DNA from: Burkholderiales bacterium
GTDB taxonomy: Bacteria; Pseudomonadota; Gammaproteobacteria; Burkholderiales; WYBJ01
NCBI GenBank assembly: GCA_022841915.1
Contig: JALHQN010000007.1
Coordinates: 1 to 64,000, forward strand
Direction of reading: 5' to 3'
Length of the DNA stretch: 64,000 bases
The notes under the pieces were generated by a model. It searched no databases. It was not told the origin of the DNA and saw only the letters and a program-made list of their open reading frames with translations. Shown one piece after another: positions 52,293 through 61,048 of the stretch; the first letter of the stretch is position 1, and each line of letters begins with the position of its first letter. The translations under genes and the position numbers were made by a program.

Positions 52293-53228
52293 ATGGATCT
52301 CGCTACACCCGAACAGCCCTTGCTTACGCTGGCCAAGGCAGAACATTTTCTGGCGCGCATCGACGCACTGATCGATTGGTCGCGCGTCGATGCGTCGATG
52401 GTAGACGGCGGCCTGGAAGCGGGCGAACCCCTGCCTTTGTACGCACTGAAGCTGGCCCTGCTCAAGCACTGGTACGGCTTGGCCGATCAGGAGACCCCGT
52501 TCCAGTTCTTCGATCGTACGTCGTTTCGAGAATTCGTCGGTTTCGCGAGCGATGGGGGTGCGGACGACGAACGCATACTGAAAGAGCTGCGGGATTGTGT
52601 CTGGGGGCATCATCCTCTCATGGGCGATGCCTTGGCATTCCTCGATGAACAACTGCGTGATCTCGGCTATGCGGTGCGCTCCGGCAAGTTTCAGGAACCC
52701 TCCCTGGCTCCTTGCACCGCCAGCGGGTCTGAAGCGATGTCATCCGGTCCGACCGCGCTGTTCCGGCCCGGCGAACTCGGGCGCATGGTCGAAGCGGTGA
52801 CAGCCAAGGCGCATGCGCAAGGCGTGCAACCCGTAAGCGGGCGCGAGTTGGATGCTTCCGCCAGCACGATGGATGCGCCTTGGGCGGAGATTGCCGCGCC
52901 CTTGCCTGCGTCAGGCGGGCCGCTCGTGCGAGCTGTGCTGGAATGGCCGTGGGGGCAGCGCAGCGAATTGACCGAGCACCTGAACATCGGTCGGGATTTC
53001 TCCTTCTCTCCGTTTGCGCGCGAATTGATGCCGTATACGCACGTTTCGCGCAAGCATGCGGAGCTGCTCGTCTATGGCGACGGCATATGGGTGCGGGATC
53101 TGGGGTCGCGCAACGGCACTCATGTGAACGACGAGGAGGTGCCCAAAGGGCAGGCTTTCCTCATTGATGCCGATTCGATCGTTCGCTTCGGGCCGATGCT
53201 TGCCGTCAACTTGAAAATCTTGGGCTAG
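52293..53228 (+). CDS. FHA-domain protein with transposase-derived (IS5/DUF772-like) N-terminus
   Basis: The 311-aa protein has two recognisable parts. Residues about 15-135 resemble the N-terminal DUF772 helical domain of IS5/IS1182-type transposases: LPLYALKLALLKHWYGLADQ (47-66), FFDRTSFREFVGF (72-84) and LDEQLRDLGYAVRSGKF (117-133). The DDE catalytic domain is missing. A linker follows, then a C-terminal FHA domain (about 225-311) with the phosphothreonine-binding pattern IGR (232-234), SRKH (252-255) and SRNGTHVN (272-279). It may be a co-opted transposase piece used as a dimerisation or DNA-binding module in a phospho-signalling protein. No kinase gene is adjacent. Confidence 0.75.
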   Translation: MDLATPEQPLLTLAKAEHFLARIDALIDWSRVDASMVDGGLEAGEPLPLYALKLALLKHWYGLADQETPFQFFDRTSFREFVGFASDGGADDERILKELRDCVWGHHPLMGDALAFLDEQLRDLGYAVRSGKFQEPSLAPCTASGSEAMSSGPTALFRPGELGRMVEAVTAKAHAQGVQPVSGRELDASASTMDAPWAEIAAPLPASGGPLVRAVLEWPWGQRSELTEHLNIGRDFSFSPFARELMPYTHVSRKHAELLVYGDGIWVRDLGSRNGTHVNDEEVPKGQAFLIDADSIVRFGPMLAVNLKILG

Positions 53229-53261
53229 CCGCCCGCTGAGCGACGCCGGGCGACGCAGCGC

Positions 53262-53867
53262 TCATTGCGCGACGGCCAAGGCCGTTAGCATCATGTCGTT
53301 CAGGTCGGCAGGCAAGGGCAGGGCGCGCAACCGCAGTTGCTGCTCCAGGGCCTGTTGCTGGTCGGGTGCCAGCATCCGATAGTTGGCGGCGAATTGGCGC
53401 GCCAGCGCGCTTTTCTGCGCATCGGAGAGGGCCTGCAACTGCCGATGGGTGAAACCCACCTGTCGAGCCACGCCGACGAATTGCTCCAGCATCAGTTCGC
53501 GCTGCGCCGCATTGGCAGGATCTGCCAGCGCCTTTTCAAGTCCGGTCCACAGTTCGGCGCGTTGCTGCCGATCGAGATACGCGAAACTGTCCTCGACGAG
53601 GGCACGCAAGTCGTCCGAAGTCAGGCTGGCCGCAGGCTTGGCGGGCAGGGCTCGCGGGAGCACTGCCGGTGCTGGTGCGTTCGGGATGGTCGGGGGTTTC
53701 GGTTTCTTGGCATTGGCCTCGATGCTCGACTCGATCAAATTCTTCGCGAAGCCGAGAAAGAACATGAGCACTGGATCGGCGTGGGCCGGCAGGGGTGTCA
53801 GCGCGATCATGATGCTCGCCAAGGCGCCGCGCATGGGGCGCACGATCCAGAATGGTTGCTTCGTCAT
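53262..53867 (-). CDS. Exported protein of unknown function
   Basis: The 201-aa product has a signal peptide (hydrophobic core about 13-27, cleavage after AHA), a short hydrophobic segment PVLMFFLGFAKNLIESSI, a Pro/Ala/Lys-rich linker and an alpha-helical rest with DLRALVEDSFAYLDRQQRAEL and YRMLAPDQQQALEQQLRL. I do not recognise a family. It converges on the FHA gene with 33 bp between the stops. Function unknown. Confidence 0.65.
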   Translation of the reverse strand: MTKQPFWIVRPMRGALASIMIALTPLPAHADPVLMFFLGFAKNLIESSIEANAKKPKPPTIPNAPAPAVLPRALPAKPAASLTSDDLRALVEDSFAYLDRQQRAELWTGLEKALADPANAAQRELMLEQFVGVARQVGFTHRQLQALSDAQKSALARQFAANYRMLAPDQQQALEQQLRLRALPLPADLNDMMLTALAVAQ

Positions 53868-53940
53868 GTTCGACTCCGCTGCGTGCGTGGAAATTCAGGC
53901 GGGATGCATGGCGATCCGCCGTGCCGCGTCCGGCCTCATG

Positions 53941-55284
53941 CTAGCCCAGCAAGGGGAGAAGGCAAGATGCATCCTCGCTCGAGTCCAACTGCCATACCGC
54001 GTCGATCAGAGCGTCCGTCGAGGCTTGCGCTGCGCCATGCCTGGCCAGGGCGCGCACTTTCGACTCCAGTTGCGCATCGCTCATGGGTCGTGCCAAGCTG
54101 CCCAGAGCATGCGGCACCTGCGCTCGGTAGTGGCGACCATCGACGAGTTCGACCCGGACGTCCGCGGCTTCCACGGCGATCGTCGTGTCTTCCTCGACGC
54201 TCACCCGCTGTCCCAGCGCTTGCCCGGCCGGTTCGTTCACGCACTGGTCGGTGTATTGCTCGACGCCGGCTGCACCGTAGATAAAGCAGACGGCGACGCT
54301 GTGCTGGGCGCTGACTGCGGCTTCGCGTCCGGAACGAGGCGCCGGGCGGTCGGCACGTTGGCGCAGGAGCGGATTGCCGCGTACCCGGACCTGCTTGATG
54401 TCGTCCGCACCGATCCCGTGCTCGGCGCGCAGGGCGAGGCAGGCATCGACCACCGGATGCAGAACCACGCCGTTAGGGTAGGGCTTGAGCGCATTGCGGC
54501 TGACTTCCCACCGCTCGCCCAGACCGTCGGTCAAGGCGGCGAGATTCGGCTCGATGCCGAGCACGGGGACGAACCCGCGTTCGCCTTCGAGGGTGGTGGG
54601 CGCCGCAGTGAACCCGCGTTGTGCGAGCAGGGCCGAGAACAGGCCGTTGCGCGCCGCATTGCCGACGCTCACGCTCTTGGCCATGCTGCCCAGGCTCTCC
54701 ACCAAGCCGCATGCCTGGTTGGCGGCAAGGCCGAGCGCCCAGACGGTCTGTTCGTGATTCAATCCCAGCAGCTTGGCGCTGGCGGCGGCGGCTCCCACGA
54801 CGCCGCACGTGCTGGTGATATGCCAGCCATGGATATAGTGGCGCGGCGTGACGGCGTTCCCCAGTCGGCAGGCCAATTCGATGCCCAGCGCTATTGCGTG
54901 CAGCGCGGCAGCGCCGGATATGCGATGGCTCTCGCACAGCGCCAGCACGGGCGGTGCCACCGGTGAGGTCGGGTGGATCACGCTGGGGTGGTGGGTGTCG
55001 TCGAAGTCGAGCACATTCCCGCTCGCGGCGTTGACGAACGATGCGCTCAGCATATCGAGTCGCTCTCGTCTGCCGATCAGGCGGGCCTGCGGGGAACCGG
55101 ACAGCACGCTCAGGACGCTGGTCGCGCGTTCGATCGCGTCGTCATGCGCACCGCCCAAAGCCGCGCCGATAAAATTCAACAGCGAGCGCTTCGTTTCGTG
55201 CTGCACGGCCGCAGGAACATCTTTCCACTCGGACTCGCGGATGAAGCGGGAGATACGGTCGGTCGGGTTGTCGTGGGTAGTCAT
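53941..55284 (-). CDS. MmgE/PrpD family protein (third copy)
   Basis: The 447-aa protein has the family pattern KRSLLNFIGAALGGAHDD, NAASGNVLDFDDTHHPSVIH (about 87-106), HITSTCGVVGAAAASAKLLG and ALKPYPNGVVLHPVVDA. The ATG at 55284 is chosen over a TTG 6 nt upstream. It stands alone on the minus strand without obvious partners. The FDDTHHPSVIHPTSP variant differs from the other two copies, pointing to another substrate. Confidence 0.85.
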   Translation of the reverse strand: MTTHDNPTDRISRFIRESEWKDVPAAVQHETKRSLLNFIGAALGGAHDDAIERATSVLSVLSGSPQARLIGRRERLDMLSASFVNAASGNVLDFDDTHHPSVIHPTSPVAPPVLALCESHRISGAAALHAIALGIELACRLGNAVTPRHYIHGWHITSTCGVVGAAAASAKLLGLNHEQTVWALGLAANQACGLVESLGSMAKSVSVGNAARNGLFSALLAQRGFTAAPTTLEGERGFVPVLGIEPNLAALTDGLGERWEVSRNALKPYPNGVVLHPVVDACLALRAEHGIGADDIKQVRVRGNPLLRQRADRPAPRSGREAAVSAQHSVAVCFIYGAAGVEQYTDQCVNEPAGQALGQRVSVEEDTTIAVEAADVRVELVDGRHYRAQVPHALGSLARPMSDAQLESKVRALARHGAAQASTDALIDAVWQLDSSEDASCLLPLLG

Positions 55285-55501
55285 TCGCAACGCTGCACCT
55301 GGTGGGATGCCGAACTATAACCTTTGGCCGCCCGTTCGGGAGCGCAAGGCTGGACCGCTCACGTAGATGTTCGCGCTGGACGATCCTTCGCGATGCCTGG
55401 ATTTGCCGGGTCAAGCGCGCTCTGGTCCGGGGTATCGATTCGGCGCAGAGGCTTTAGGCGCGTGGATAGATGGCAAGATCCCCGTGCCTGCGGCCACCCT
55501 C

Positions 55502-55879
55502 TTAGCGTTCCCGACCCAGCCGTGCGAGCAGACGGCCGCGATACGGATCCTGGGCTCGAGGGCTTGCGCGGCTGCCGGGTCTCGCCTGCTCGAGGTGCGT
55601 GCGCAGCAGGTCGAGCTTCAACTGGGCCTGGCGGCGTCGTTCGCCGTCGGGGGTGTCGTCCAAGAGTCGTTCGAGTTCGGCCATGGCGCGCAAGCACTCG
55701 ACTTCCGGGGGGGCATAGCCGGCGTTCTTCAGTATCCGGTAGGCAAGGCGCAGATCCTCGGGCACGAGCGGGTCGTCGTCCAGAGCGAGCGGTCTGCCCT
55801 GACCGGGGAGATCGTCGAATTCCTTCCGGCTCAGGGCTTCGGCGATTTTTCGTTCAGCGAGGAAGTCGAGTGCGAGCAT
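55502..55879 (-). CDS. DUF1992 (DnaJ-C28-like) protein
   Basis: The 125-aa protein carries DUF1992: FLAERKIAEALSRKEFDDLP, GQGRPLALDDDPLVPEDLR and YRILKNAGYAPPEVE are the family signature, followed by a basic helical tail. The family is called DnaJ-homologue subfamily C member 28, but this copy has no J domain. The ATG at 55879 lies 23 nt after the hydrolase stop, so they are co-transcribed. Function unknown. Confidence 0.88.
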   Translation of the reverse strand: MLALDFLAERKIAEALSRKEFDDLPGQGRPLALDDDPLVPEDLRLAYRILKNAGYAPPEVECLRAMAELERLLDDTPDGERRRQAQLKLDLLRTHLEQARPGSRASPRAQDPYRGRLLARLGRER

Positions 55880-55902
55880 GGCTTGACCTTGTGCGTGTCG
55901 AG

Positions 55903-56772
55903 CTATGGGGCGGCATGTCGATCCAAGAGAAAGTCGCGCACGACACTCACCTGGTCCTCGTCCATCAATACGGGCGCGTGTCCGATGCCGGGGAATTCGA
56001 CCAGCGTCGTGTCGGGCCCGCGGCGCTGCATTTCCAGCGCGGTTTCGCGCAAAAGCAGGTCGGATTGCGCTCCGCGCAGCAGCAACACAGGGCTGCGGAT
56101 GCAGTCCCACACCGGCCACAGCGAGACGTCGGCCTGGGCTTGGGTAAATGTGAAGGCAATGCCGGGATCGTAGCGCATCACCCAGCCTCCCTGAGGGTCG
56201 GCCTGCACGCTGTGCTCGGTGAGGTGACGCCACTGAGCATCCGTCAAGGGCCCGAAGGCCGCGGACACCGTGCGCACGTATCGTTGTGCGGCGTCGAGAC
56301 TCTGGAAGCGAGGCGCTTTGCCGACGTAGGTTCCGATGCGTTCGAGCGCAGCCTTGGGCAGATGCGGGCCGACGTCGTTGACGACCAGGCGTCGAATCGG
56401 CGTTTCCGGCTGGGCTGCCAGCAGCATGCCGATCAGACCGCCCATCGACGTGCCCACCCAGTCGATGCGCACGTCGGGCGGAGAATGTGCGGTGATGCGT
56501 GCCAGCAACGCAGTCATGTCGGCCAGGTACTGCGGCATGGCGTAATCGGCCGGGTCGGCGAGCCAGCCGCTCAGACCGCGGCCGACGACGTCCGGGCAGA
56601 CGACGCGACACTCGCTCTGGAGCGATCCCGCCAATACATCGAAGTCACGCGCGTTTCGCGTCAAGCCATGCACGCAGACGACGACATGCGCCGCGTCGGG
56701 TTCACCCCAATCGAGGTAGCTGACCGAATGGAAGCCGCTCTTGGAGAGTCCGAGGATGGCGTTGCGCTGCAT
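55903..56772 (-). CDS. Alpha/beta hydrolase
   Basis: The 289-aa protein has the alpha/beta-hydrolase elements: oxyanion HG at 35-36 (VCVHGLTRNARDFD), nucleophile S109 in WVGTSMGGLIG, and the catalytic histidine in FPGIGHAPVL near the C-terminus. RVVCPDVVGRGLSGW follows strand 4. The ATG at 56772 is at the start of the conserved lead; the frame is open 71 codons more without support. It probably hydrolyses an ester. Related genes next to DUF1992 are common in Betaproteobacteria. Confidence 0.88.
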   Translation of the reverse strand: MQRNAILGLSKSGFHSVSYLDWGEPDAAHVVVCVHGLTRNARDFDVLAGSLQSECRVVCPDVVGRGLSGWLADPADYAMPQYLADMTALLARITAHSPPDVRIDWVGTSMGGLIGMLLAAQPETPIRRLVVNDVGPHLPKAALERIGTYVGKAPRFQSLDAAQRYVRTVSAAFGPLTDAQWRHLTEHSVQADPQGGWVMRYDPGIAFTFTQAQADVSLWPVWDCIRSPVLLLRGAQSDLLLRETALEMQRRGPDTTLVEFPGIGHAPVLMDEDQVSVVRDFLLDRHAAP

Positions 56773-57184
56773 GGTCCTTCGCGCGGTGGGCGGCCGAGTC
56801 GCGCTTTGTCGAATACACATTAATCGACAATCATCGCTCGAATCGAAGTCCGGTTCAATGCGGTCCGCCGGCGTCTGTGAGGAATAAACCGGCGCGGTGC
56901 GGTGTATAAGAGGCAGGAGCAGGCAACTGGATAGGGTGTGTTTCCAGGCGGGGCCAGAGAAACGGGGAGGGTTCAAATCCTTCATCCGAGGCGCGTTGCC
57001 TCGGCGGATGGCGGCAAACCCCTCGGACGCATCGATGCGGCTTGAGCCGCTTTGGTATGTCCGTGAGGCCCTAATGCCGTGCTTTCGCGCGTGTACGCAC
57101 GGGCGATTTGCATCGGGCGCGTTGCCAAGGCAACATCGGTGCGCTTGTTCGATGTTTGTTCAACCAAGAAGAAGGGGGACACCC
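56773..57184. other. 412-bp divergent spacer (hydrolase / cytochrome c')
   Basis: No protein-like frame is supported here. A hairpin at 56983-57010 (CATCCGAGGC pairing with GCCTCGG..GATG, small bulge) is the only structure seen. The string GGTTCAAATCC at 56970-56980 resembles a tRNA T-loop but no cloverleaf can be built around it. Confidence 0.45.
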
Positions 57185-57640
57185 ATGAAGTCGCACTGGA
57201 TCGCCGCAGCCGTCACGTTGTCGTTGGGCTCGGGCATCGCCGCCGAGGCGTTCGCGCAGGAAAAGCCGGAGAACTACATCCGCTTTCGGAAGGCCAATCA
57301 GCAGGTGGTTTCCTGGCACATGCGGCAGTTGGCGCCGATGGTCAAGGGTCAGCAGGCTCTCGATGTCGCCGCAGCGACCAACGCAGCCAACGTTCTCGCG
57401 GTTCTGGCGCCTGTCTTTGCGACCGGCTTCCCGGCCGGTACCGACCAGGGCGACACGCGTGCGCGGCCGGAGATCTGGTCGCAGCCGGATAAATACAAGC
57501 AGGCGATGGATCGCTACATCGCGGAATCCTCCAAGATGCTGGAGGCTGCCAGATCCGGTAATGCCGACAACATTCGCACGCAGTTCGGTGCATTGTCGAA
57601 GACTTGCAGCGGTTGCCACGACGACTTTCGCAAGAAGTAA
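57185..57640 (+). CDS. Cytochrome c'
   Basis: The 151-aa periplasmic protein has a signal peptide of about 25 residues ending in FAQ and a four-helix-bundle cytochrome c' body (YIRFRKANQQVVSWHMRQL near its start). The C-terminal heme motif is CSGCH (141-145) followed by DDFRKK, as usual for the family. Cytochromes c' bind NO or CO and are often linked to nitrosative stress. An AAGGGGGA ribosome site precedes the ATG. Confidence 0.92.
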   Translation: MKSHWIAAAVTLSLGSGIAAEAFAQEKPENYIRFRKANQQVVSWHMRQLAPMVKGQQALDVAAATNAANVLAVLAPVFATGFPAGTDQGDTRARPEIWSQPDKYKQAMDRYIAESSKMLEAARSGNADNIRTQFGALSKTCSGCHDDFRKK

Positions 57641-58025
57641 TCTCCCTCCGCACACGCAGCGGCGCAAGCCCAGCTTGGGCTGCTGCGAGATGTCTGCGCG
57701 CCGGCTGACAGCCGGCGTCACGCCCGTTTGATTCAGGTCAAACGAGCCGCGAGTGCGTCCGCGCGAGCGGACGACCCTTCCGCTACCATCGGCTCTCTTC
57801 TCGGATTCGCTCCAGTCGTTCGCAGTCGGCACGGTGCTGGGTGCTGGATCGATGGGTGGCTACGCTCGGGCTCGGATTCATCCCTCGGGTGGTCGCGAAC
57901 TTGGTTCAGTCATGATCCAGGGTCACCCTCCGCTCCGCGACGGCCGGGCGGGGTGACGCTTGGGTAGCGTTCGATACCTCGGTGCAGCAGTCCCAAGCCA
58001 GCGCGCACCGAACGGAAAGGATGAC
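57641..58025. other. 385-bp spacer, no gene seen
   Basis: It follows the cytochrome c' gene and precedes the metallo-beta-lactamase gene on the same strand. Apart from a hairpin at 57699-57717 nothing is recognised. Confidence 0.45.
57699..57717 (+). terminator. Hairpin downstream of cytochrome c' gene
   Basis: CGCCGGCT-GAC-AGCCGGCG is a perfect 8-bp GC-rich stem with a 3-nt loop 58 nt after the stop codon. It probably ends the cytochrome c' transcript; the T-tract after it is poor. Confidence 0.45.
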
Positions 58026-59438
58026 ATGGCGGCGAGCCTGACGTTTCACGGCGGAGCAGGGGAGGTGACTGGCTCCTGCTTTCTTGTCGATACAGGGGAG
58101 ATCCGTTTCCTGATCGACTGCGGCATGTTTCAGGGCGGTCGCGAGGCCGAGCGCAAGAACCGCGACACCTTCGTGTTCGACCCGCGGGATATCGCTTTCG
58201 TCCTGCTTTCGCACGCGCATATCGACCATAGTGGGTTGATCCCCCGCCTGGCGGCGCAAGGCTTTCGCGGCCCGGTATACGCAACCGCCGCGACCGTGGA
58301 TCTGTGCGAAGTCATGCTTCCGGACAGCGCTTACATCCAGGAGCGCGAGGCGCAGCAATCCGATCTCGACCGTCGTCGGGCGCGCGGCAAGGTGCGCTCC
58401 GAGCGTGCGCCGCTCTATACCGTGGCGCAGGCGCAGGCGAGCCTGAAGCTGATGCGCCGGGTCGACTACGAGGCGGAGTTCGAGCCGCATGCCGGCATCA
58501 AGTGTCGCTTTCGCGATGCGGGTCATATCCTGGGCTCGTCCATCGTCGAGGTAAAGCTGCCGGGCAAGCAGGGGCAGCGCATCGTTTTTTCGGGCGATCT
58601 GGGGCAGCCCGGTCACCCGATCGTTCAGGATGCAGCCCGGATTCAAGAGGCCGACGTCCTGCTGGTCGAGTCGACCTACGGCAATCGCTGCCACAAGAAC
58701 ATGGAGGAGACTCTCGACGAGCTGAGTCACGCGGTCACGACGACGCTGGTACAGAAGCGGGGCAACGTCATCATTCCCGCGTTCGCCGTGGGGCGCACGC
58801 AAGATATCTTGTTTCTGCTGGCGCGGCTGTGGCGCGAAGGGCGCATGCCGCCGCTGGAAATATTCGTGGATTCCCCGATGGCGCTGGCGGCGACGGCGGT
58901 GACCATGCGCCACGCCGCGCTCTTCGACGAGGAAGCAAAGACCGTGATGGAGTGGCTTCATGCCGGTCATCGGGGCTTCCGTGTCAACTTCATCCAGGAA
59001 GTCGAGGATTCGATCGCGCTCAACAGCCGGCGAGGAGGTGCGGTCATCATCTCCGCGAGCGGAATGTGCGACGCAGGGCGGATCAAGCACCACTTGCAGC
59101 ACAACCTTTCTCGACCCGAATGCAGCATCGTGATCGTCGGATTTCAGGCCGCGGGGTCGTTGGGACGGCGGCTGGTGGATCGTGCGCCTTACGTGCGCAT
59201 CTTCGGCGAGCAGGTGCCTGTGCGCGCGGATGTGTACACGATCGGAGGTCTGTCGGCTCATGCTGATCAGTCCGCGCTGCTCGATTGGTTGCGCGGGTTT
59301 CGGCACGAGCCGCGCCGGGTCTACGTCGTGCATGGCGAGCCGACGGCCGCCGATTCGCTGCGCCACGAAATGGCTGCGAAGCTGGGATGGCGGCCTCACG
59401 TCGCCCGCAGAGGTGAGCGGGTCTCCTTGAACGTCTAG
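58026..59438 (+). CDS. Metallo-beta-lactamase / beta-CASP RNA-processing-type exonuclease
   Basis: The 470-aa protein belongs to the beta-CASP metallo-beta-lactamase group that cuts RNA (relatives of CPSF-73 and bacterial homologues). The zinc motif HAHIDHSG is at residues 63-70, with VFSGDLGQPG (third motif) and a C-terminal HADQSALLDWL plus VYVVHGEP. Insert region 200-400 contains the beta-CASP cassette (ADVLLVESTYGNR, IPAFAVGRTQDIL, IISASGMCDAGR). The ATG at 58026 has AAAGGA upstream. RNA is the expected substrate from the family, not shown here. Confidence 0.9.
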   Translation: MAASLTFHGGAGEVTGSCFLVDTGEIRFLIDCGMFQGGREAERKNRDTFVFDPRDIAFVLLSHAHIDHSGLIPRLAAQGFRGPVYATAATVDLCEVMLPDSAYIQEREAQQSDLDRRRARGKVRSERAPLYTVAQAQASLKLMRRVDYEAEFEPHAGIKCRFRDAGHILGSSIVEVKLPGKQGQRIVFSGDLGQPGHPIVQDAARIQEADVLLVESTYGNRCHKNMEETLDELSHAVTTTLVQKRGNVIIPAFAVGRTQDILFLLARLWREGRMPPLEIFVDSPMALAATAVTMRHAALFDEEAKTVMEWLHAGHRGFRVNFIQEVEDSIALNSRRGGAVIISASGMCDAGRIKHHLQHNLSRPECSIVIVGFQAAGSLGRRLVDRAPYVRIFGEQVPVRADVYTIGGLSAHADQSALLDWLRGFRHEPRRVYVVHGEPTAADSLRHEMAAKLGWRPHVARRGERVSLNV

Positions 59439-59538
59439 CCTCGCAAGCGCGCCTTTGTGTGCGGTGCGCAAATCGGTTGCTCCCCTGGGTCAAACTGGGT
59501 ACCCTAACTTTCTCTAACGAACCTCACTGGAGGCCGCC

Positions 59539-59853
59539 ATGCCCGATGCAGCAAGCGAAGTTTCGAAAGACAAGCTCGTGCAGGATTTCAAGCTCGTGAT
59601 CGCCGATGCTGAGGAGTTGCTGAAGGCCACGGCTTCGCAGGCAGGCGAGAAAGTCTCTGCCGCCCGAGAGCGCATCCAGGACCGGCTTCATACCGCCAAG
59701 ATCAAGCTGGCGGAGGCCGAGGAAGCGCTTCTGATCCGCACCCGCGAAGCGGCCAAGGCCACCGACGAGTTCGTTCACGACAAGCCGTGGTATGCGGTTG
59801 GAATTGCCGCCGGCGTGGGCTTGATCGTCGGCATGCTCATCGGGCGTCGGTAG
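59539..59853 (+). CDS. ElaB/YqjD-like DUF883 membrane-anchored protein
   Basis: The 104-aa protein has a helical N-terminal domain (VQDFKLVIADAEELLKATAS) and a C-terminal transmembrane anchor with WYAVGIAAGVGLIVGMLIGRR, the DUF883 pattern. E. coli YqjD and ElaB bind ribosomes at the inner membrane in stationary phase. It has AGGAGG-like ACTGGAGG upstream and lies 3 nt before the YqjE-like gene. Confidence 0.9.
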   Translation: MPDAASEVSKDKLVQDFKLVIADAEELLKATASQAGEKVSAARERIQDRLHTAKIKLAEAEEALLIRTREAAKATDEFVHDKPWYAVGIAAGVGLIVGMLIGRR

Positions 59854-59856
59854 CCT

Positions 59857-60252
59857 ATGAGCAACGACGGTCCGGGCGCCCAATCCAGGGCGCCCGGCGT
59901 ACTCGCCTCGCTGCGCAATCTGGCGGCGACGACGGTGAGTATCGCGCGCACCCGTCTCGATCTGCTGGCTAACGATCTCGAAGAGCAGCGCATCCGCGCG
60001 CTGGAGTTGATCGTGCTCGGCGTCGTTGCGCTTGTTTTCGGTATCGTTTCTATCCTGGCAGTCACCGCGTGGATCGTCATCGCGCTCTGGGATCAATACC
60101 GGCTGTGGACGCTCGGTCTACTGTGCCTCCTGTATCTCGGCGGCTTCATCGCCGCGCTGTTGGCATTGCGCGCGAAGTCGGCGGAGCGGCCCAAGGTCTT
60201 CGCCGCGAGTCTCGCGGAATTGAGCCGAGACGAGGATCTTCTGCGCCCCTGA
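59857..60252 (+). CDS. YqjE-like (phage-holin superfamily III, PF07332) membrane protein
   Basis: The 131-aa protein has two membrane segments (IVLGVVALVFGIVSILAVTA and LWTLGLLCLLYLGGFIAALL) after an amphipathic stretch RLDLLANDLEEQRIRALEL that is the family mark. It follows the YqjD-like gene directly and is probably co-expressed with it. Function is unknown. Confidence 0.88.
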   Translation: MSNDGPGAQSRAPGVLASLRNLAATTVSIARTRLDLLANDLEEQRIRALELIVLGVVALVFGIVSILAVTAWIVIALWDQYRLWTLGLLCLLYLGGFIAALLALRAKSAERPKVFAASLAELSRDEDLLRP

Positions 60253-60403
60253 TGGGCGATGGCTGCGGTGGCTGCGCCCCGGGGTGCGTGCATCGAGGGA
60301 GTCACGGCGGCCGCAGTTAATTCCGAAGGCGCTTCCCAGAGTCGTTTAACATGTCGCTGCATTATGCCGTTGACGCGGTTCTGGATCTGCCCCACTGAGC
60401 GAG

Positions 60404-60700
60404 ATGAAACGAACGCTGACCGAAGTCCTCCTGGCGCGTGAGCGCTTGCTGGTCCGTAACGAGCAGCAACGGGCTGTTATTCATCGTGCCTGCGCGGGGT
60501 TGGCCGGGCCGGCAGCGATGATCGATCGTGCCGTGGACTGCGGACGTTACCTGCGGTCGCATCCGGCAGTCATGGCCGGACTCGTCGGGGCGCTCTTGCT
60601 GCTGCGCGGACGCTCGGTGTTAGGCGTCGCGGCGCGCGGATTGGCATTTTGGCGCATGGGTCGCCGGGTTCGCAGCCTCATGCGTTTGTTCGAGCGCTGA
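60404..60700 (+). CDS. YqjK-like small protein
   Basis: The 98-aa protein has a charged N-terminal helix (LLARERLLVRNEQQRAVIH) and one membrane segment (about 56-80, PAVMAGLVGALLLL). Size and position behind yqjD- and yqjE-like genes match YqjK. A 151-bp spacer precedes it. Function unknown. Confidence 0.75.
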   Translation: MKRTLTEVLLARERLLVRNEQQRAVIHRACAGLAGPAAMIDRAVDCGRYLRSHPAVMAGLVGALLLLRGRSVLGVAARGLAFWRMGRRVRSLMRLFER

Positions 60701-60709
60701 GCGGCGGCC

Positions 60710-61048
60710 ATGGCGCGTGCATTCGTGTTTCGGGTAGGTGCGAAGTCGGCTGCGGCTTACCGTTCGGTGAGAGACCTCACGGCGCGCGAAAAGCGTCATT
60801 TGCTTAACGAAATCCTGCAGGTGCGCGGTCTGATGCCGCTGCTGATGAAGCAGCGCAACCACGGCAACTGGACAGCAGAGGATCGGGCCGAGTTGCGTGT
60901 GCATCTGCGCCGGCTATCCAATCTGAGCCCCTATCTCGTCGTACTCGCCTTGCCTGGGTCGTTCGTGCTGCTTCCGGCCCTGGCGTGGTGGCTGGACCGA
61001 CGGCGCTTGCGAAACCGTCAACTGCAGCCTCCAGAGCAGGGCAGCTAG
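60710..61048 (+). CDS. LETM1-like small membrane protein
   Basis: The 112-aa protein begins with a soluble helical part with a motif DLTAREKRHLLNEILQVRGL and ends with a membrane segment containing NLSPYLVVLALPGSFVLLPA, which resembles the LETM1 core. Only a loose match; a plain hypothetical membrane protein is possible. It starts 9 nt after the YqjK-like gene. Confidence 0.5.
   Translation: MARAFVFRVGAKSAAAYRSVRDLTAREKRHLLNEILQVRGLMPLLMKQRNHGNWTAEDRAELRVHLRRLSNLSPYLVVLALPGSFVLLPALAWWLDRRRLRNRQLQPPEQGS

Noticed and set aside
52293-53228. Intact IS5-type insertion sequence
   Set aside because: Only the N-terminal transposase-like domain exists, fused to FHA; no DDE domain, terminal inverted repeats or target duplication were seen.
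56911-56990. Possible tRNA, because of GGTTCAAATCC
   Set aside because: No acceptor stem, D-arm or anticodon arm can be paired around the T-loop-like string on either strand.
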